A stretch of DNA of 64,000 bases from Alistipes sp. (GTDB taxonomy: Bacteria > Bacteroidota > Bacteroidia > Bacteroidales > Rikenellaceae). Below are positions 63,326 through 64,000 of this stretch, one piece after another; the stretch's first letter is position 1, and every line of letters begins with the position of its first letter. The notes beneath the pieces were generated by a model. The model had not been told where the DNA came from, ran no database searches, and was given only the letters and a program-made list of their open reading frames with translations. Both the position numbers and the translations under genes were made by a program. Location of the stretch: the NCBI RefSeq assembly GCF_020026455.1, contig NZ_JAHHQJ010000013.1, forward strand, positions 1 through 64,000, given 5' to 3'.

Positions 63326-64000
63326 ATGAACTTCATTTTTGCAAATTCCATTGCCTTGCTTTCCGTCTTCAGCACTGCCGGTCAAAGGTCTACCGGAGGA
63401 ATGATTCTGGGGCCGATATCGCAAGAGTTAACCGTAGCGGCAAACAACTTTGAAATGGATAGATACCGATTCGTGCAGCGTAGAGGCGATTGGGCCGTTG
63501 CCAACCGAATCAATCGATCAGTTCCAGCCTCTTATCCGGAGGGGACGCGATTGAAAGAGGCTTGGCGGGCAATTGATCTTTCACCCTCGATTTCTGTAAA
63601 ACTGCTCCACAACCGACAGACTCTGTACCAATCGGAAATTACGCAGGGGATTTCCCGTGTGACAATCATCGATAACCCCCGCTTTAGTCATCAAAATGTT
63701 CAGTTCGATATTTTGCAACACTTTTTTCCCGTAGGTATACTATTTCGTTGTCTTGATGAAACGGAACGGGAGGAATGCAACAAATTTCATTCCTCTCCGG
63801 CAAATAACAGCGACTGGCACATTCAACCCGATGTTCATCCGGTGCTGATCAGATTGAAATTATTTCACACAAAGCCCGACCGGATCGATTGGCAGCATTA
63901 CGGCGAAAGGCATTATATCCTCAAAAGTACATCGGGAGCCTATGGCAACTACTACACGGAAGAGAGATTGCGCAGTATCGTTACCTGTGCGGCAGGCTGC
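63326..64000 (+). CDS. Exported protein of unknown function, truncated by the window edge
   Basis: An open frame of 225 codons from ATG 63326 to the last base, without a stop. The start MNFIFANSIALLSVFSTAGQ looks like a signal peptide. The rest (VLIRLKLFHTKPDRIDWQHYG, YILKSTSGAYGNYY) has no motif I recognise and may be the N-terminal region of a larger enzyme or surface protein. It follows the HTCS by 136 bp in the same direction, so it is a plausible regulated glycan gene. A second Met at 63401 is possible. Confidence 0.65.
   Translation, partial: MNFIFANSIALLSVFSTAGQRSTGGMILGPISQELTVAANNFEMDRYRFVQRRGDWAVANRINRSVPASYPEGTRLKEAWRAIDLSPSISVKLLHNRQTLYQSEITQGISRVTIIDNPRFSHQNVQFDILQHFFPVGILFRCLDETEREECNKFHSSPANNSDWHIQPDVHPVLIRLKLFHTKPDRIDWQHYGERHYILKSTSGAYGNYYTEERLRSIVTCAAGC

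Overview
The window looks like a chromosomal segment from a gut Bacteroidales, most likely an Alistipes-like member of the Rikenellaceae. The first bases are the 5' end of a minus-strand 16S rRNA gene with a Bacteroidales-type start. Several genes are preceded by Bacteroidota promoters (TTTG-like -33 box, 19-21 bp, TAnnTTTG -7 box). There are SusC/SusD proteins, a hybrid two-component regulator, DUF349 and many lipoproteins. The core genes are GC-rich; the right-hand glycan region and the non-coding stretch before the first glycan locus are visibly more AT-rich. The genus is inferred, not proven.

Left part (1-14300): an rRNA operon start with three tandem promoters, a papain-like lipoprotein hydrolase, about 0.9 kb without a gene, then a seven-gene polysaccharide-utilisation-like operon (2176-13953). 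Its products are a phosphodiester glycosidase (NAGPA/DUF2233), two GHL10-like lipoproteins, SusC, SusD, a DUF5018-like surface lipoprotein and an HGSNAT-like transmembrane acetyltransferase. Together they suggest capture and processing of a phosphodiester- or amino-sugar-containing glycan, possibly a bacterial envelope polymer. This is the best candidate here for an undescribed system.

Middle (14300-52550) is mostly housekeeping: rpmI-rplT, an MFS exporter, a metallo-hydrolase, a metal-linked locus (PqqD-like protein, Cys/His-rich protein, TonB receptor, HMA protein), recQ, a 3'-5' exonuclease, an RlmI-like methyltransferase, a secreted esterase, yidC, pyrG, a DUF349 protein, a DEAD-box helicase, an orphan PhoB-type regulator, a fluoride channel, ackA, ptb-buk, a flippase, pyk, aroQ, thiL, a DivIC/FtsB-like protein, queE-hpt and an unrecognised lipoprotein/helical-repeat protein pair. 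Several spacers carry C-rich degenerate tandem repeats whose unit is usually about 16-18 bp but whose sequence differs at each site.

Right part (52813-64000): a second glycan region. The minus-strand operon GH3, GH127, DUF4091 is divergent from a large hybrid two-component system. A palindrome lies in the shared upstream region. The set points to an arabinose-containing glycan. A truncated exported protein of unknown function runs off the right edge.
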